A DNA stretch of 64,000 bases, taken from contig CANTFL010000183.1 of NCBI GenBank assembly GCA_947650285.1, positions 302,065-366,064 on the forward strand, given 5' to 3'. The first letter of the stretch is position 1. Each line of letters starts with the position of its first letter. Source of the DNA: Hyaloperonospora brassicae. Its lineage: Eukaryota > Oomycota > Peronosporomycetes > Peronosporales > Peronosporaceae. Under the pieces are notes generated by a model. That model did not search any database and had not been told where the DNA came from. It worked only from the letters and a program-made list of their open reading frames with translations. The position numbers and the translations under genes were made by a program. This document shows positions 1 through 13,745 of the stretch, piece after piece.

Positions 1-1
1 G

Positions 2-580
2 GAACTTGCGTATACGCTCAACCTTTCGCGAAAATTGCGCACACATCCAGTGTTCTACGTTTGCTTACTCAAGCAGTATCGGGATTCGTCCCATCTGAAC
101 TGGGAGGCGCTTGCGCCGCGTAACTTGGCCTTTCTATAGGCTGCTGAATCCGAATCAGGAGGTCAAGCTGAGCCTCCATCCAGGCTTGGTACAACTCCAA
201 TGCTTGGACACAGTCTTGGCCTAACTTCGACGCTTGAACAAGGGCTTAAATCGCGTCGAGCACACTCCGGGTCTGACACAACGTCTCAAGGAGACCACTC
301 AGCTCGAGAAGCACCTTCTCATGCTCCTCCTTCGGTACACTGACCGCCACCGACACTGCTTCATGAGCAAGAGAACCGCCAGTTCCATGTGTATAAAACC
401 CTGATGCGACGTCGTCGTCATGGTCAATACCAGTATCTGATGAAGTGGCGAAGGTACTCCGAGTTGGAAAACTCATGGGAGGATGAAATACCCCTTCGGC
501 AGGATCGCCCATACGCCGTGGATGTTTTTGTAACTTCGTGGCCAGAACTATTCTGCAACCTAAAACTCTTTTCACCAATA
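2..580 (+). mobile_element. Ty3/gypsy retrotransposon remnant: end of pol with integrase C-terminus and chromodomain
   Basis: Seen: one frame (starting at base 2) reads like the end of a gypsy integrase, with LRTHPVFYVCLLKQYRD near 29-90. It breaks at a TAG (137-139), continues, meets a TGA near 340, and then reads a chromodomain (HGQYQYLMKW, then ENSWEDE, 418-485). Family knowledge: chromoviral Ty3/gypsy elements end the integrase with this HPVFHVS-like stretch followed by a chromodomain that targets insertion to chromatin. The two in-frame stops and the missing upstream RT/RNase H (outside the window) show an inactive copy. The chromodomain frame closes at 622 without a recognisable LTR. 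The element class is fairly secure; its exact right end is not. Confidence 0.75.
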
Positions 581-719
581 GTGGTGAAAGGTAGCGGGTT
601 GCTCGCACCATTAGGTCGGTAACCGCGTCTACCGGCGTAGACGAAGCATAGCACGTTCGATTACGCAGTTGGCCTCTGGCCTTGAGCTTGGCGTATTCTT
701 ACCGAAGCTTTAGTTATAA

Positions 720-1304
720 ACGGGAATCAACCACATCGGCACTTGCCCTCAGATCTGTCATGAGGCTGAGGTGTCCCTTACGGTACACCTAGAGGATAAA
801 TTGGTTGTCCTCCTCTTCAGGCAACTCACCGGCAAACAACAATATGGGCACGCCCTTAATCCGTCTAAGTGAAATACAACGAGCTAGGCTCTCAAGGTGC
901 GCCTTGTACTAACCTTGTATGGTCAAGAATGGTGCTAGATACCTCTCATGCAGAAACAGGCGGAAGTCGATGTCTTCAGGCGACGTAGTATTTGGGACAA
1001 TGGCCCATGTAAAAAGGGTACGGCCCTCCATTTGACGGAGGAGTTCCTTCACGTCAGCTGTTGAGAACACATAACCGCTCCGGTTTTAAATGAACATCTT
1101 GGTATGAGAGCGATGGAGAGCAATTTCCTCAAGCTGTAGAATCAGCTCTTGTTGCTCTTCGAGCGGGTTGGTGATGATGTGTTCACCGGCATCTGTTGCA
1201 TGATGCTGCGTCATTGATGCGGTGGTTTTACCACGTTCAACGAACGGAATTGGTGCTGTAAGAGGTCGAAGCTCAGGAACAGGGGGGTGGAAATTGTCTC
1301 TCAA
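720..1304 (-). pseudogene. Broken ORF of unknown identity, probably retroelement-derived
   Basis: Seen: a single minus-strand frame stays readable for about 190 codons but is cut by three in-frame stops (near 1086, 905 and 790). It contains protein-like runs such as STADVKELLRQMEGRT and LPEEEDNQF. It lies next to, and opposite in strand to, the gypsy remnant. The persistence of one frame across three stops suggests an old gene or gag-like ORF rather than chance. I do not recognise the family; a retroelement origin is inferred from its neighbour only. Confidence 0.35.
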
Positions 1305-4297
1305 TCTCCAAGGACATTGTTATCGATACCATAGTCCACATCCTCATCAAACTTTAGGTAGGGGGAAAGAGTCCGAGAATCATTAGGTGGCAATGCCATG
1401 GTGTTTCGTGTTTCGGCAAATCGAGAGGTTAAAGCGTACACAGACCAACATCTTTGAGGAAAGAATTCGAGTGAAGGTTCGTGGTAACTTCAGTTTGGTG
1501 GGGGAGGGTGTAACGAGTATACGTAACAGGTGTGTGTAACGGGTTACATGACATGTGTGGTACACAAAGGACGGAATCCAATTAAAAATGATATTAGAAC
1601 ACCATATCAATTGTCGGGGGCTGAAGTGTGTCAGTCACCAAATCAAGGGACTTTTAGGAGGTATTAATTAAAACAGTAGTGACTAGTTTAAGTACGTTGT
1701 TCTGAGGTGTTATTTTAGATAATTAGAAATAAAGTTCAGCTCACATTTTGATCACTTAAGACACGCGCCTTACGAGGTTTTTTTGATCGGTAAGAGCTGG
1801 CAACGCCTGTAAAGGTAGATACTCTTGAGAACTCTGTGCTGTGATTCTCTTCAATCGTTTGGTCCCCCTGGAACAGGGACTCTCTGAGCTTGTAGACTCT
1901 CTGAGTCCGGTTCGTAGTACCAAAGTTGCTTGTTAGGCGTTAAGTCTTCCTCTGACTTAAGGATATGTCTAGCTCCGCTACAACAGTCAAATCATAGGTC
2001 GTGTATCCCGTCAGGAACGGCAATGTGATGACCTGACGTCTATTGCCGTTGTGGAGAGCTAAGCAAGACACTCATAATAAATGCGAGCCCGTACCCCGAA
2101 GTTATGGTTGACAGTGCATATTCTTGACGACGATGACCAGTGTATACATCGTGGAAACGTATCTGGAGGCATATAGATCATATTGCGGAGGCGATCTAGT
2201 TGCAAATAACATAAGAGCATGGAAGCATACATAATCACAGAACTCATTATCATTAGCACAATACACGCTTTCTTCACATGTGATTCCACTTCTTCAAGTT
2301 GGTAAACATGCGGCTGATTGCTTTCTTACACCTTTCTTCTTTACCACTATCTGTACTATTTAGCAAATAGACGACACTTGTTCAGCGTCCAAGATCATGT
2401 GACACACAATGGTTGCGTCTAAGGATACATCAAAAACATTATACCTTCTCTTGATGAGTCAGACCTCGCGTGAAACGCACTATTTACGTCCATAAAACAC
2501 TTAAATTACATCTTCAGTGAGGTCAGCAGGTGACCAAACAACAGAAAAGCTGGGATGCAAGAGTACGAAACCACAAACGTGAATGTAGCGGGTGTTGGGA
2601 TCAAGAAATTGCCGACGAAGCTTCGACTTTACGCAAACATGTGCGTCTTCGGTGTGCAAATGTCGTGTCCTACGCTGTTGTAGTGCTATGTAGGCTGTCA
2701 GCACCTGTGAACTTCGCGTACCTCGGTCCTCTGTCGTAATTGCTGCCACATCCGGCTGCTAAACTTTTGACCTTCTATCGGGCTCTTTGAATTTGTCACT
2801 TTCCACGCGTTCAATCAAAGACGATCTGTAGACCTATTTTCGACATGTAGATACACTTAATACGGATGTATCGATCTACCTACGCGTCGATAAACGGGCA
2901 TTTTATTCAATAGGCTTTGTATCGTTTTATGTACAATCCACCACGTGACTTTTGTTGAGAAATAAAGTCTATTCCCTTTCTAACGTATCATCCGCCCCTC
3001 AGGAAAGGCTTCTGATTGTCAGGAATATAAACGTGGACGCGTATTATTCCAATGCGCCGGATAACTGGATGCTGCGCAAGCCCGTCGATTTATTGTAGTA
3101 AACACAGACCTACAATAGCTCGTCAAGGTAGTCGACGATTGTTTTAGGTGGTAAGGTTGCCAGTCGAGTACCTCATTGCAGAAAAGGTGATGAATACAGC
3201 GCGTGGAAATGCAAAGTGGTGGACAACGAGTCTAATAGTATCAAAATGCGATTGTATATAACTCGTCGAGCATCAGATGGACGTCGCGACGATGCTGGTC
3301 AAATCTACTGTGTGATCGCCCGAGTTGGGTTGCGGACAGTTGTTTATCTTCATGTTACTTTGCTGCTTGGTATTTGTTCGTATAAAGTCTCTGATGATGC
3401 TTCGCATTCTTAGTGTGCTTGGCACCTCCTATGTGTCATAGCACAGCCTTAAGATGCTATAAATTGTGCACACAGGCGCGAGTCAGGTAATTTTTTGTTG
3501 AGTCAAATGCTTTGACATTGCTATTATTTTTACGTTGCAGCAAATTCAATCACACGAATATAACACTATTTTTCATCCATGAACATGCGATCTGTAAAGT
3601 ATGTGGAATGTAGCAGCTGCAACATTTGCGATCGACAGTACCACTCATATTCTTCACAAAATCGATTTGATTCTTGCCGGGTTCATGACTGCCGATACGT
3701 CTCAAATTTGTCGACTCAAGATACTTACATTGCTTATTAAATTTTACGTTATTCTAGATCGTTTGAAGCTGAAAGAGACCATAATAAACAAGCTCACGTA
3801 GCGATAAGTAATGTAATTCGATACAACCAGTGCAAGCTGCGCTATACTATGCACAATAACCACAGCAGATGAAAACCCTGCCACTACCTCTCAAAAACCA
3901 TGGTTGGAATACACGGGATATAGTGGTTCGTTCGCGTACCCGAATATACCTCAACAAACCAACCGACCTAATATGCACAATAGCCCAAATATTTCTGGAA
4001 AGACAAGTATTCATCATGTACATTGCAGCTGATCGAAGAGCTCATCCGACAAACACCATTTACTACGCAGCTTACCTCATCCTTCATAATTGTTCTTGCC
4101 ATACTAATATCACCAACTTGATCTCTTCTGCGCAATTAGCCAAGGCTAAAATGTAGCATTCATGGAAAAGGTGCTAGTTGTACTTAATCTATGATTCCAA
4201 AACTGATATGCATATATAATTTGTCGACAAATCAATGCGTAGAAAGGACACCAGTTCACTTGGGAAAATAAATGAAGTGAAAGATGCTGCATAAAAC
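1305..4297. other. Gene-poor AT-rich spacer
   Basis: Only short open frames are present on either strand, none longer than about 95 codons and none resembling a known family. No RNA gene or clear repeat was seen. This is probably old, heavily mutated repeat DNA. Confidence 0.5.
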
Positions 4298-4398
4298 CCG
4301 AGTAGACGGAATCGAACCAGCGACCAATTGATTTCTGAGCACTCATTTATAGCATCCAACACTACGGTCAATCGCTCTACCAACTCAGCTAAGCTAGG
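4298..4398 (-). tRNA. tRNA-Tyr (GTA) copy with intron, probably a pseudogene
   Basis: Seen on the minus strand: an A-box-like TAGCTGAGTTGGTAGAG, an anticodon arm ATTGA...TCAAT with anticodon GTA, about 27 nt inserted just 3' of the anticodon, and a B box GGTTCGATTCC. Family knowledge: eukaryotic tRNA-Tyr genes carry an intron directly after position 37, which fits. Odd points: position 33 reads C instead of the near-universal U, the D stem has a G-G clash (GCTG against GAGC), the T stem has a mismatch, and the acceptor arms CCTAGCT / TACTCGG mispair at three positions. It is therefore most likely a decayed copy or tRNA-derived repeat, not a working gene. Confidence 0.6.
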
Positions 4399-7300
4399 TA
4401 TTTCACACGCCACATGCCAAACGCAAAAATTAAGTCCTGTATTTTTATCTACTTGAGGGTAAGTTAGGTCGCGACAGTGCTATGGTCTGAAGTGGTGTCT
4501 ATCGCTACGTCCTTGTTCACATATGTCCTATTTAAAATAATCGAATCATCACGTGCTCTATATTGGTGCAGTGTCCGCAGACCACTTCCATGCAATACGT
4601 GAAGTACCAACTCTCGTCACATGTCACATATAATCTCGTACACGTGCTACCGATGCACTAGTACGTTCTTGATGAAAGGCGCCAGGATAGACCTGGAGAA
4701 TCGAATTGGTAAAAGTATCGCAAGGAACCTGAGTTTACATTCGAATGGTTGTATCGATAATAACAAATGACCATATTGCATTCAACCGGGGACCGAGAGC
4801 ATTGCAACATTGTAACTTGCTCCACTTGCATCATCCTGTAGAGCTGATCGTTCAGTTTCCCTATTGAAGTCTATGATCAAATACGCAGTAATTTTAGTAC
4901 AACTGGTGTGTCGCGGGAGACATGATACAGAAACGAAACAACTCTGTTTATCGGCTATTGACAAATGCATTTACTCAGAATGTAATCTCATATTCAAGAT
5001 ACGGATGATCTTTGTTTATTTCTTTCTACTTACTTTGCTTCTTTCTTGCTCTCTATTGTATCATGACCCGATGTGGATGAATTACACGGCTGTTTTATAT
5101 TAACGACGTAGCACGAAGTAGGCATTGACGAAGACAAAACATAGTGTTTATATGATGAAACATCAACACTTTGATTTAAAACTGCTGAGCGGTACGAGAG
5201 TACACTCCGATACTTAAGCGTGTCGTAATAGAATCACATTTGAACAAGTCTATATCATTTCCTATAGTAGTACTTAAAGATCGACCTGTTCTGTGGCCGT
5301 CCGCGTATGCACTTTCATCATGTAGAAAGAGTATGGAAATGGGTATCCGACATCCCATACGAGATGATGCTTTATCATAAGAATGTGTAAGCCGAGTACA
5401 ATCAGGATAATTTCCATGTAATACTCATAAAAGGTGGTCAAAAATTTGCATTTCCAAAGCATACTAACGATATGATAAGTAAACTTGGCCATAGCACCTG
5501 GCGGATAAGGTGGTTTTCGTAAATAATTATAGGGTACAAAAGTGTGCGAATGTTCAAAAATTCAGTATACATACCAGCAATAATTGATTAATCGAAAACA
5601 AAAGATTAACGACACTGGACAAATTTCGCCAAAATCTGAATTTAGGTCATTGATTGGTTTGTGCACTAGATTCCCGCGACGTTTGTATTTTTCAGTCTAG
5701 TTGTATAATAGATGCGGAATTTCTTGGCTGTAATATTATATCATTTGCAATGATTGATGCACATTCTATCGCAAGTCCAACCACCCGAAACGTGGACTAT
5801 AACGGGGTCAGCCCGTTACATATCATCAAAAACAAATTGGGTCGATGTTGAAATTCCTTGAGATTTAACTTGTTTGATAATCAATCAATCGAGAGGGTTA
5901 GTTCTAAGGAATTCGTGTCGTCTTATGTGGTCTTGAGCTTCCACCATCGCTTTACATTGGCCTTTTTGCAACCTGACGATCACCACTCGCAGCTCAATGC
6001 GCGCAATGGGTGATGAGCAGGTAGCACTATGGGAATTTGTAATATAATCTGGTAAAAGAGGATCCAAGGGTCTTTATCAGGAAAGGTAATAATACTAGAT
6101 CCATTCGATATTTAAATGACAATGTACTTTAAATTATTATACCTTAACGCATCCTTTTGAAAAAAGCCTTCCACTGCACTTACTATGAACTTAAGGTAGT
6201 AATCTATCGCAAAGGATGTGTCTGTCTATGTACTGTTCTATTACAAGATAAGGGTTCCCTGTTACATATCGAGCTAAGTGATCATCGATATCGGGACTGT
6301 CCAGATCTCATTTCCGTCATTAATCTCTTGTGTTATTGTGCTGAACAAATCAGGTTCTAAGTGTATTTGTGAGTCCAAGCACATTCCGCGGACGCAAGAT
6401 AAGATTTTCTTCGTTGAGGGCTGAGTGTAGATCAATTTCACGCGCCTTGGCATTGATGACCCCCGACAAGTATCGAGACGATAGTAAACATTATAAAGGC
6501 TAATTGACAATTATTTATGTTACTATAACATAAATCGGCGATTTTCGTATATGTATGTATATCGTTTCAAAAGGTCCTGACGTGCTTTTGTGCGCGTTTA
6601 CAAATCTTAATGAATAAGAAGCTCGCCTCATTGCGTTTTTATATTTGATTTTTATCATCTTCTGTGCCTACTTAATTTTTTCGGTAGCGATTGATGAGCC
6701 GAAGAACCGACGTCTTGTCTTCAGTGTCAATTCATTGAAAAATTATGGAAGATAACATTTTATGTAAATTTTAGAGGTAAGAATGGCTACAAAGTCGGTT
6801 ATGCTTCGATCGAAGCAAAAGCCGATTTGCAAAGTAAGGCATCTTCCTGCAGCACGAAATCGGATGCGATCTTCCCCACTCAATAGGTTCTAACTTATGA
6901 GCAAAGATAAGTATTCGTCCCACCTACCCTGTCAAATCGCGTTTAGTAACGCTTAATATTATCCTCTTAGGACAAAATTAGTTATCGGAATAAGTTTACG
7001 AGTTTCAAAGCTCATTCATTCATATGATCCGTAATCCACAACTGGATCTGGTTTGGGTAAAAATGATTTTTATGAAGCGTCTTTACAGAGCGCTACCAGA
7101 TCGAAGTGATAACTCCACCACCTTATCGATGACTGTAGGTACCGCGTATAAAGATACCTTAAGATGCATGTGGATTGTTGCGGAACAGAAGAATATCGCC
7201 CGGCTCTTCTACATCGCTTAAATCACAAAAAAATGAAAGGATAGACCTTTTAATCTTGACGGCGGTACAACCCTCCGATATGCGGCATGTGAAACAGAGT

Positions 7301-10300
7301 AAGCCAATCCATAGATGATCATTTGAAGTGGTGATAGGCCCACCCACCCCATTATCCATTCACGACGGATACTTCAGAATCCGTTAAGCTCAATTACCGT
7401 TGCGATTTGGTAGTGTGTTATGACGCTCGAAATATCGACTTTCAGTAGGTGAGAGGTGTCAGTGTCTCACTGGTGTGGAGCATTACATTGTACAAAAGAA
7501 GGCAAGCCATTTTTACTCGCACAAGTGGTTGTAGAGAGTAATTAAATACATGGTATAAATTGGTCGGCTCTGAAGCTTTAGATTGATTCGTATGACGTTG
7601 CCATTTCTTTATGGGTCAGCCGTACAATGAGGCGCTTGACTCGCATAAGATCCGCAAATAATACCTTTTTCTGAGCGAGTAGAAACATGTCACAATTATC
7701 AAGGGTCTGTCACTTAAGCGTTAATTGCATTAAGTTTATCGATAATGAATCTTACTGAGTTGTAGACTTAGATTTGAGCTATAGTCCGATCGTTCGTATG
7801 TCCTACTCGCATGGGACATTTTGAAATAGGCTTAGAAATGCCCGCTATGTTCCGAACAAATTTGTTTAAGAGTAATAAACCATTTTTTGCTAAGATACAA
7901 TACTAATATTAACGTGAGCCACTGACGCTTCCATCAGTTTACCATTTGTCAGAATCGTTGATTTAAAAGGCATTGAAGGCAATATCAATGATTCAGGCTT
8001 GTTGAAGGTTTCTACAAACAAATATTCGAAGATTGCTGCTATTTGTTGCGGAAGCGAATCACTGTTTTATCTCAGCCATATTGGCATAAGGACACGTCAG
8101 CGAGGTTTGGACAAGTAAGTGATCGTGCATCAAGGTGCGTATACTGCTTATTGTGTTAGCCTTAAAATGACAAATTAAATGGCGAAATTGTCATTCTTAG
8201 TAAGACGTTATGGTATCAAGATCAAAGCTCAAATGATGCGTGTGAAGAGGTACGCACGCTACAGGGCAAAGAGCTCGAGTAGATCAACCCTCTGCGACGA
8301 ATGTCGATTTTAACGTTGAATTTTGAATGAAGCGATGGGTCATGATAAGCTAATGGACTGGCCGTATCGACCAAAACTTCCGATCTCAAAGAAGTGTGTC
8401 ACGCCATACATAGACGGCAATGACTTTTTTGGGTCGATGTGGAGACTTTTACGGACGCCAGATGGAAGCTGCGAGAAGCAAAGTGTCTACAATATTAGAA
8501 TGTGACCTTTAGCGAGAGACTAGAAACAGGTAACATTGGATGTACTTCTTATGTTGATATATGGAACAGCCTTAAAGATTTGCTGTCACAAAACTATCGA
8601 TTCAAACAAACTTTAAATTTTTAATATGCGTTTTATCAGTGAGGACTGGTGACTTATCGGATATGAAAGTCGTTTTGGCAATAATATAATTAAATTTGTC
8701 GGTTCTTTTTAAAGTGCTTGAAGGCCACGACGAATCAAAATATTATACATAGTGGACAGCTTATTTTAATCACCATCGATAATTTTATATTAATTATTTA
8801 TAAATTCTGAGGACGTTGTGCGTCAAATTACCCCGTTAGACTCATCTACTCTTCCAAGTTCGATAGTATGAAATCAACGCGGTTTCTAAACACCCGGTAA
8901 TTTTATGAACTACAGTGGCTATTTCATAACTACCAATATTAAATTTGTACCAGAATTATTTATGCGAAGAACGAGGCTTTTATGATCGAGTGAACAAAAT
9001 TTGGACTAAAACATTAATCTAATGTATAGAAGTTAAACGGCTAGCGGCGCACTTTACCTTCGTTTATCAAGAGTAATGTAGCCAATATATAGACCATACA
9101 CCCATCATCAAAATGGGCAGAATTCTTCGTAGCAAAAAAGGTAAGAGTGCCATGTACATTGATTGCACTCGAGTCGGTCAACAGTAAGTAACTCTTCCCC
9201 ACTGATCATGCGAGGTATCCATATCTTGCTATCAGTGTCATCACTCATTGTGGTATGCTTTGAGTATGGGTATATATTCCCCGCAAAATATCGATATCTT
9301 TGGTCATGGTAGACCGTATCGTGATGCAACTATTTCTTTACCAAGTTTGTTTTGCATATACGATTGTCGGCTACATGTTCTTCCATACTTATGCGAAGAT
9401 TGATGGTCGAATGTCGACTATCGCTACGTCTATTTGAAAATGGGTCTCAGAATTATGCTTGCTAAATACATACATCCTCCGCATTGCAGTGCATTTTAGT
9501 GATGTATACATTCTCTTCTACATCGAATGCCTTTGTGTGAGAGAGGCCTCAGATTGGAATATTATATCATCAGAGAGATCTAATTTCGGACCGCCGACAT
9601 ATTGAGGTCACAGTTCTATATTTTACACTAAAGCACTAGCGTCATTGTCTTCGCTTTGACTACCGCTTGCAAAATGACAGCGAGGACTAAATTCTATTAG
9701 CCATGACATTGAACCGTCGCCATAAGAATCATATGGAATGGTTATGAATGCCGTCCGCAACAAGCTATTATAATGTTGCATCATGTTCATTATATTACAC
9801 TGCTAATTTCTTTTAAGCTGGAAAGATCATTCAGTGCTGTATACTCCGCATTTACTTGAATTCATATTCAAATACCCGTAATAAATGCATGAAAGGCTCG
9901 AGATTTTCATTTCGTATGGAATTCGTCAGCTGAATTTCGCAAAGAAAAATCATTCCGTCATGATGATCGCTATATGCTATGACGTATAATCAAGTCAATT
10001 TACCGTGCATCTTCTTGTCTGTAAGCCTTCTGTAAACAATATTGATCGATGGTCACTATTTAGTGCGCACCATTCGCCTCACCGCTGACAGATAATTGCC
10101 AAATGGTGACTATATCTTTCCCAAATAATACTTACAATGAAGTACAATTTAGTCAATAGAATACCTTGTGATGCGCTACTTCGAAGGCCTGACTATGAGC
10201 TTGATCTTGCAATAATTGTTGTACATATAGTAAAAAACACGTGCAGTTTATATATATGATAATCGATGTTATCCTACGCTTTATAATATTATATTACAGA

Positions 10301-11236
10301 ATGATGTTTTCGGACATTAACATCGTGGTAACGTTTACGTGCAGGCCGTTATCGTATTTAACCGATCGCGATCTTTCGAGCAACAGCACATACCTTTGAG
10401 ATACCCCTTGTACTACATAACATCATAATGGTAATTTCAACCCGCCGCATTCTATTTATCACTTAGGTGTATTCTTATCGTTAAAAATTTTGTCGTGATA
10501 GGATCAACGGCTCTGCAAGGCAAACGTACATATGGCATATAATGTCGTTTAGTAGTAAGTGAAAATTGTAATAATACACCATCAACGCACCAACACAACA
10601 ACATCGCCGAGTTAATTTCGTCAAGTCAGGCTGTTTCGTTAGTTCATATCGATATTTATTTGCCGTCCACCCCTTTGGATCCATTTGTGTCGTTCGCCTA
10701 ATTATTCCGTAGTAACCAATTCTCTAGAAGTCTGACTGAGCGGAGCAGCATCTAAACACTTCACTTGCTGTGACTTCATATCGATGGGTATAAGCCGACG
10801 CTTTACGCGCGTTTTTTAAAGGTGACCGGGTGCACTGTATACCCGACTAGAAAGTTTACGGTGCCTTTAAACGAGGCCCACCGGCTTGTCACTCGACAAG
10901 TCTTCAACGATCCCTTTTATTGGGTTGAACGTCTTGCCGCTCGACAAGTATATACGTGCGCTGGTATTGAGCTCCCACTATGGGCCAAATTACCATCTTG
11001 GCGCTACCACGCGGAACCTCTATAAGCTATGCCTTTCTAGGTTCGACGGCATGCATAACTTAGCCCGCGTAGGGACTTAACGTGAATTTTAATGCGTGTC
11101 TTGGACTTAGAACATTCAACCCTATATTGAATATTAATCATTCTCTTTCATTGAGGGCTTCGTGAGTGGCTTCTACTCTCTCCTGTCACCTCTATAAATC
11201 ATATTAGTCAAATGATGGAAAATTTGCACACCCTCC
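4399..11236. other. AT-rich gene desert
   Basis: Nearly 7 kb with no open frame longer than about 80 codons, no recognisable protein similarity, no tRNA and no clear tandem repeat. Base composition is visibly more AT-rich than the coding parts of the window. It is most simply read as relic transposon DNA beyond recognition. Confidence 0.5.
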
Positions 11237-11431
11237 GAATCGTCGAGGTCAGTCTTGTTGAGGTAAAACTCGTCGAGTTATAAACTGTCGAGGTCGGACT
11301 CGTTGAATTCTACTCATCGAAATACAACTCGTCGAGATCCAACTCTTCGAAAAGTAGACTCGTCGAGGTCAGACTCGTTGACGTTACGCTCGCCAAGTTC
11401 TGACTCATCTAGTTTCGACTTGTCGAGTGCG
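11237..11431. repeat. Thirteen-unit degenerate 15-bp tandem array, consensus GACTCGTCGAGGTCA
   Basis: Seen: the core ACTCGTCG recurs at 11238, 11253, 11268, 11283/4, 11298, 11312/3, 11327, 11342, 11358, 11373, 11388, 11403 and 11418. That is 12 steps totalling exactly 180 bp, so small indels are compensated. Because 15 is a multiple of three, the minus strand reads as five-residue repeats of the LDESD type (for example KLDESELGE and NESDLDEST). There is a local out-of-frame stretch near 11300-11350 and a stop inside. It could be a plain minisatellite or the corpse of a pentapeptide-repeat ORF. Confidence 0.75.
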
Positions 11432-13745
11432 GCTGAATGGGCGTATCGTTACTAAGCGTTTCTTTACATGACACAAATTCTACAAATGGGGCAGCTAAAT
11501 GTGAGCGGATGTGAGCGATCTTACAGCGCTTGTGGATTATGCCATATTCGGCTGTGTTACTTTCAAGTTAACCCGTACCCACTGGAGGTTGTAGTATATT
11601 ATCATGTGCTTTGCAATGAACTACTATAAGGTATATAGAAGGATACAAATTATTATCGATGTTGACAATTACAGCAAAATCGCATTTTGAACTGATATAA
11701 CGGACTCCACCGATAAGTAATTCCATCTGAAATGTCAATCGGTCGAGTGATATACCAAACGGTATATTTGTCCTTTTATTAATAGAAAACACATATGTAT
11801 CGCAGGTATATTTGAGTTTTATGTACGCGCGGTGCTAATCATCGATAAGTATGTTATCAGAGAACTCCCCGCAGACCAATCGTCAAAATGAAAGTGTGGT
11901 GAATTGGGAATCGCATGAATTTATGGTTCGATCGAATATCCACTGTCTCCCGACGAACATGTTTCGGAAAGGGTACTCCATTTTGTGCTTTCTATTACCC
12001 CTTATACCACCTTGTGTACCCGTCGGTAGGTCGGGTCGCACTCAACTCTGTGAATTCGGGTCGGTATTTAATCTGATCAGTTTGAGAATAAAAGGGTTGA
12101 TTGAGCGGAAGTATTCACTCAATCGCGTTGGTTCTCTAAGAAAATGCTTGATCCGGGAAACCCTGATTCTATAAATACCACATTATCGAAGAATTTAATA
12201 ATGGCTCCAAATTTACTAGCCTTCTAGATACTTGAGCCGTCCCGTAACCTTGTATCTGATCTACTAAGGGTTCACTGCGTCACATCGCAGTCATAGCCTA
12301 TTGTAATTTTGCATGAAACACCTGGCTAAACATATAGCGGTGCAACAAAAGGGCACTTAGCGGATATATTGAAATTTGGGAGGCGAAAGAAAATATAATT
12401 GAGGAGAATTCGACACGTTTCTATAAAGTAATTTGAGCACTGTTAATTGCTTAGCCAATCAAGGTAAAGACCACCACTATGCCTATTAGATGACGTCACG
12501 AAATCAATCCTCGATTTTTAATAGTTCCATAATCCCGCGATTCGAGGTCAAGAGATGGTGATTCAGCCATCGCTGTCAGATTTGATATGAAATTGCCACA
12601 TCTATCTATCTTTTCGCGTCCTCGGGTACTTCTGTCTCATCGATCTGAACGAAAATTATTCAAAACATCTCGTCTACTTCCTTTTCTATGCATGCGATTT
12701 ATTATTTCTGTGAAAACTTTTACGTTGCTTCTTCAAAGCTTATTGCTCTTTTCACGATCGTAATTTATCAATTTTAGTTACAGTCAGCGTCGTACATGAT
12801 CCCTTCTACGGCTTTTGTCTCTAAGTGGTACTCTGCCAACCACTACGGAGGCCTAAGAACATTAGAAAGGCGTAACAATATGTGACATTTTCTTCGCCAC
12901 TTCGACACTTTTACATCTAGTTCAGCTCTAAGTGAGTAGCTTTGTATTCCAGTAAAGATTTCTGGAACAACATATGTATCGATCGTTTAGACGTTTTACC
13001 TGGTGCTATATCCCGCAAATATGATGTTGGTTATCCGAATCAGGTACAATGAGTGGTTTAGTCTTGTAACTTGTCTTCGTCCATCACTGATAGACAGTTC
13101 GATGAGCATATATACATAAATGTGTATAATCTTTGTGATCTTATTGATCACAATTTATTCCCGTACAATATATTCGATAATCTTGTTCGTCGTGAATTTT
13201 TACGACGCACCATTGTTCAGAAGCATCTTCGACTTGTCTTTGACTTCAGGTGCCGTCTTTTTTTACACTTTCATCATCCCTGAATGCGCCAATATCGTGT
13301 GGTAAATCGGTTTGGCCAGTTTTAGTGCACGTTGCTGGAGTCATTGCATACTCATCATTTGAGCTTCACCAAACTCTTCGTCCTCTAAATACACACGCCC
13401 TCTGATACTGATACAACATCAAACATTTAAATTTGGCACTGACTCGATGGAATCAGACATTACTTCAGCTTCTATCGTGCCATAGTCATCAGAGTCACGT
13501 CTGCGATCGAATTGTCTAACACCACTACTGCCGCGTTGATTCGATTACCATTTCGAAATTAATGTGTCGTTTTCATCGCTTTAATAGTCAGCGTATGTGA
13601 TATCTTTGTTGATAGATGCATTCATCACATTCTTCACGACACGTTCTGTGGGAAACGACACTTGCACAACGTGCCTGACCTTCCACATAGTCAGCTCGTA
13701 ATTTAATTATGCAATAATTATCTTCTGTTTGGCCGGGATCTTTGC
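11432..13745. other. Gene-poor spacer
   Basis: Contains one unrecognised 107-codon open frame (11851-12174, plus strand) and other short frames consistent with chance. Nothing is supportable as a gene, RNA or defined repeat. Confidence 0.45.

Noticed and set aside
11237..11431. CRISPR-like array
   Set aside because: Units are contiguous, degenerate and have no unique spacers, and the genome is eukaryotic.
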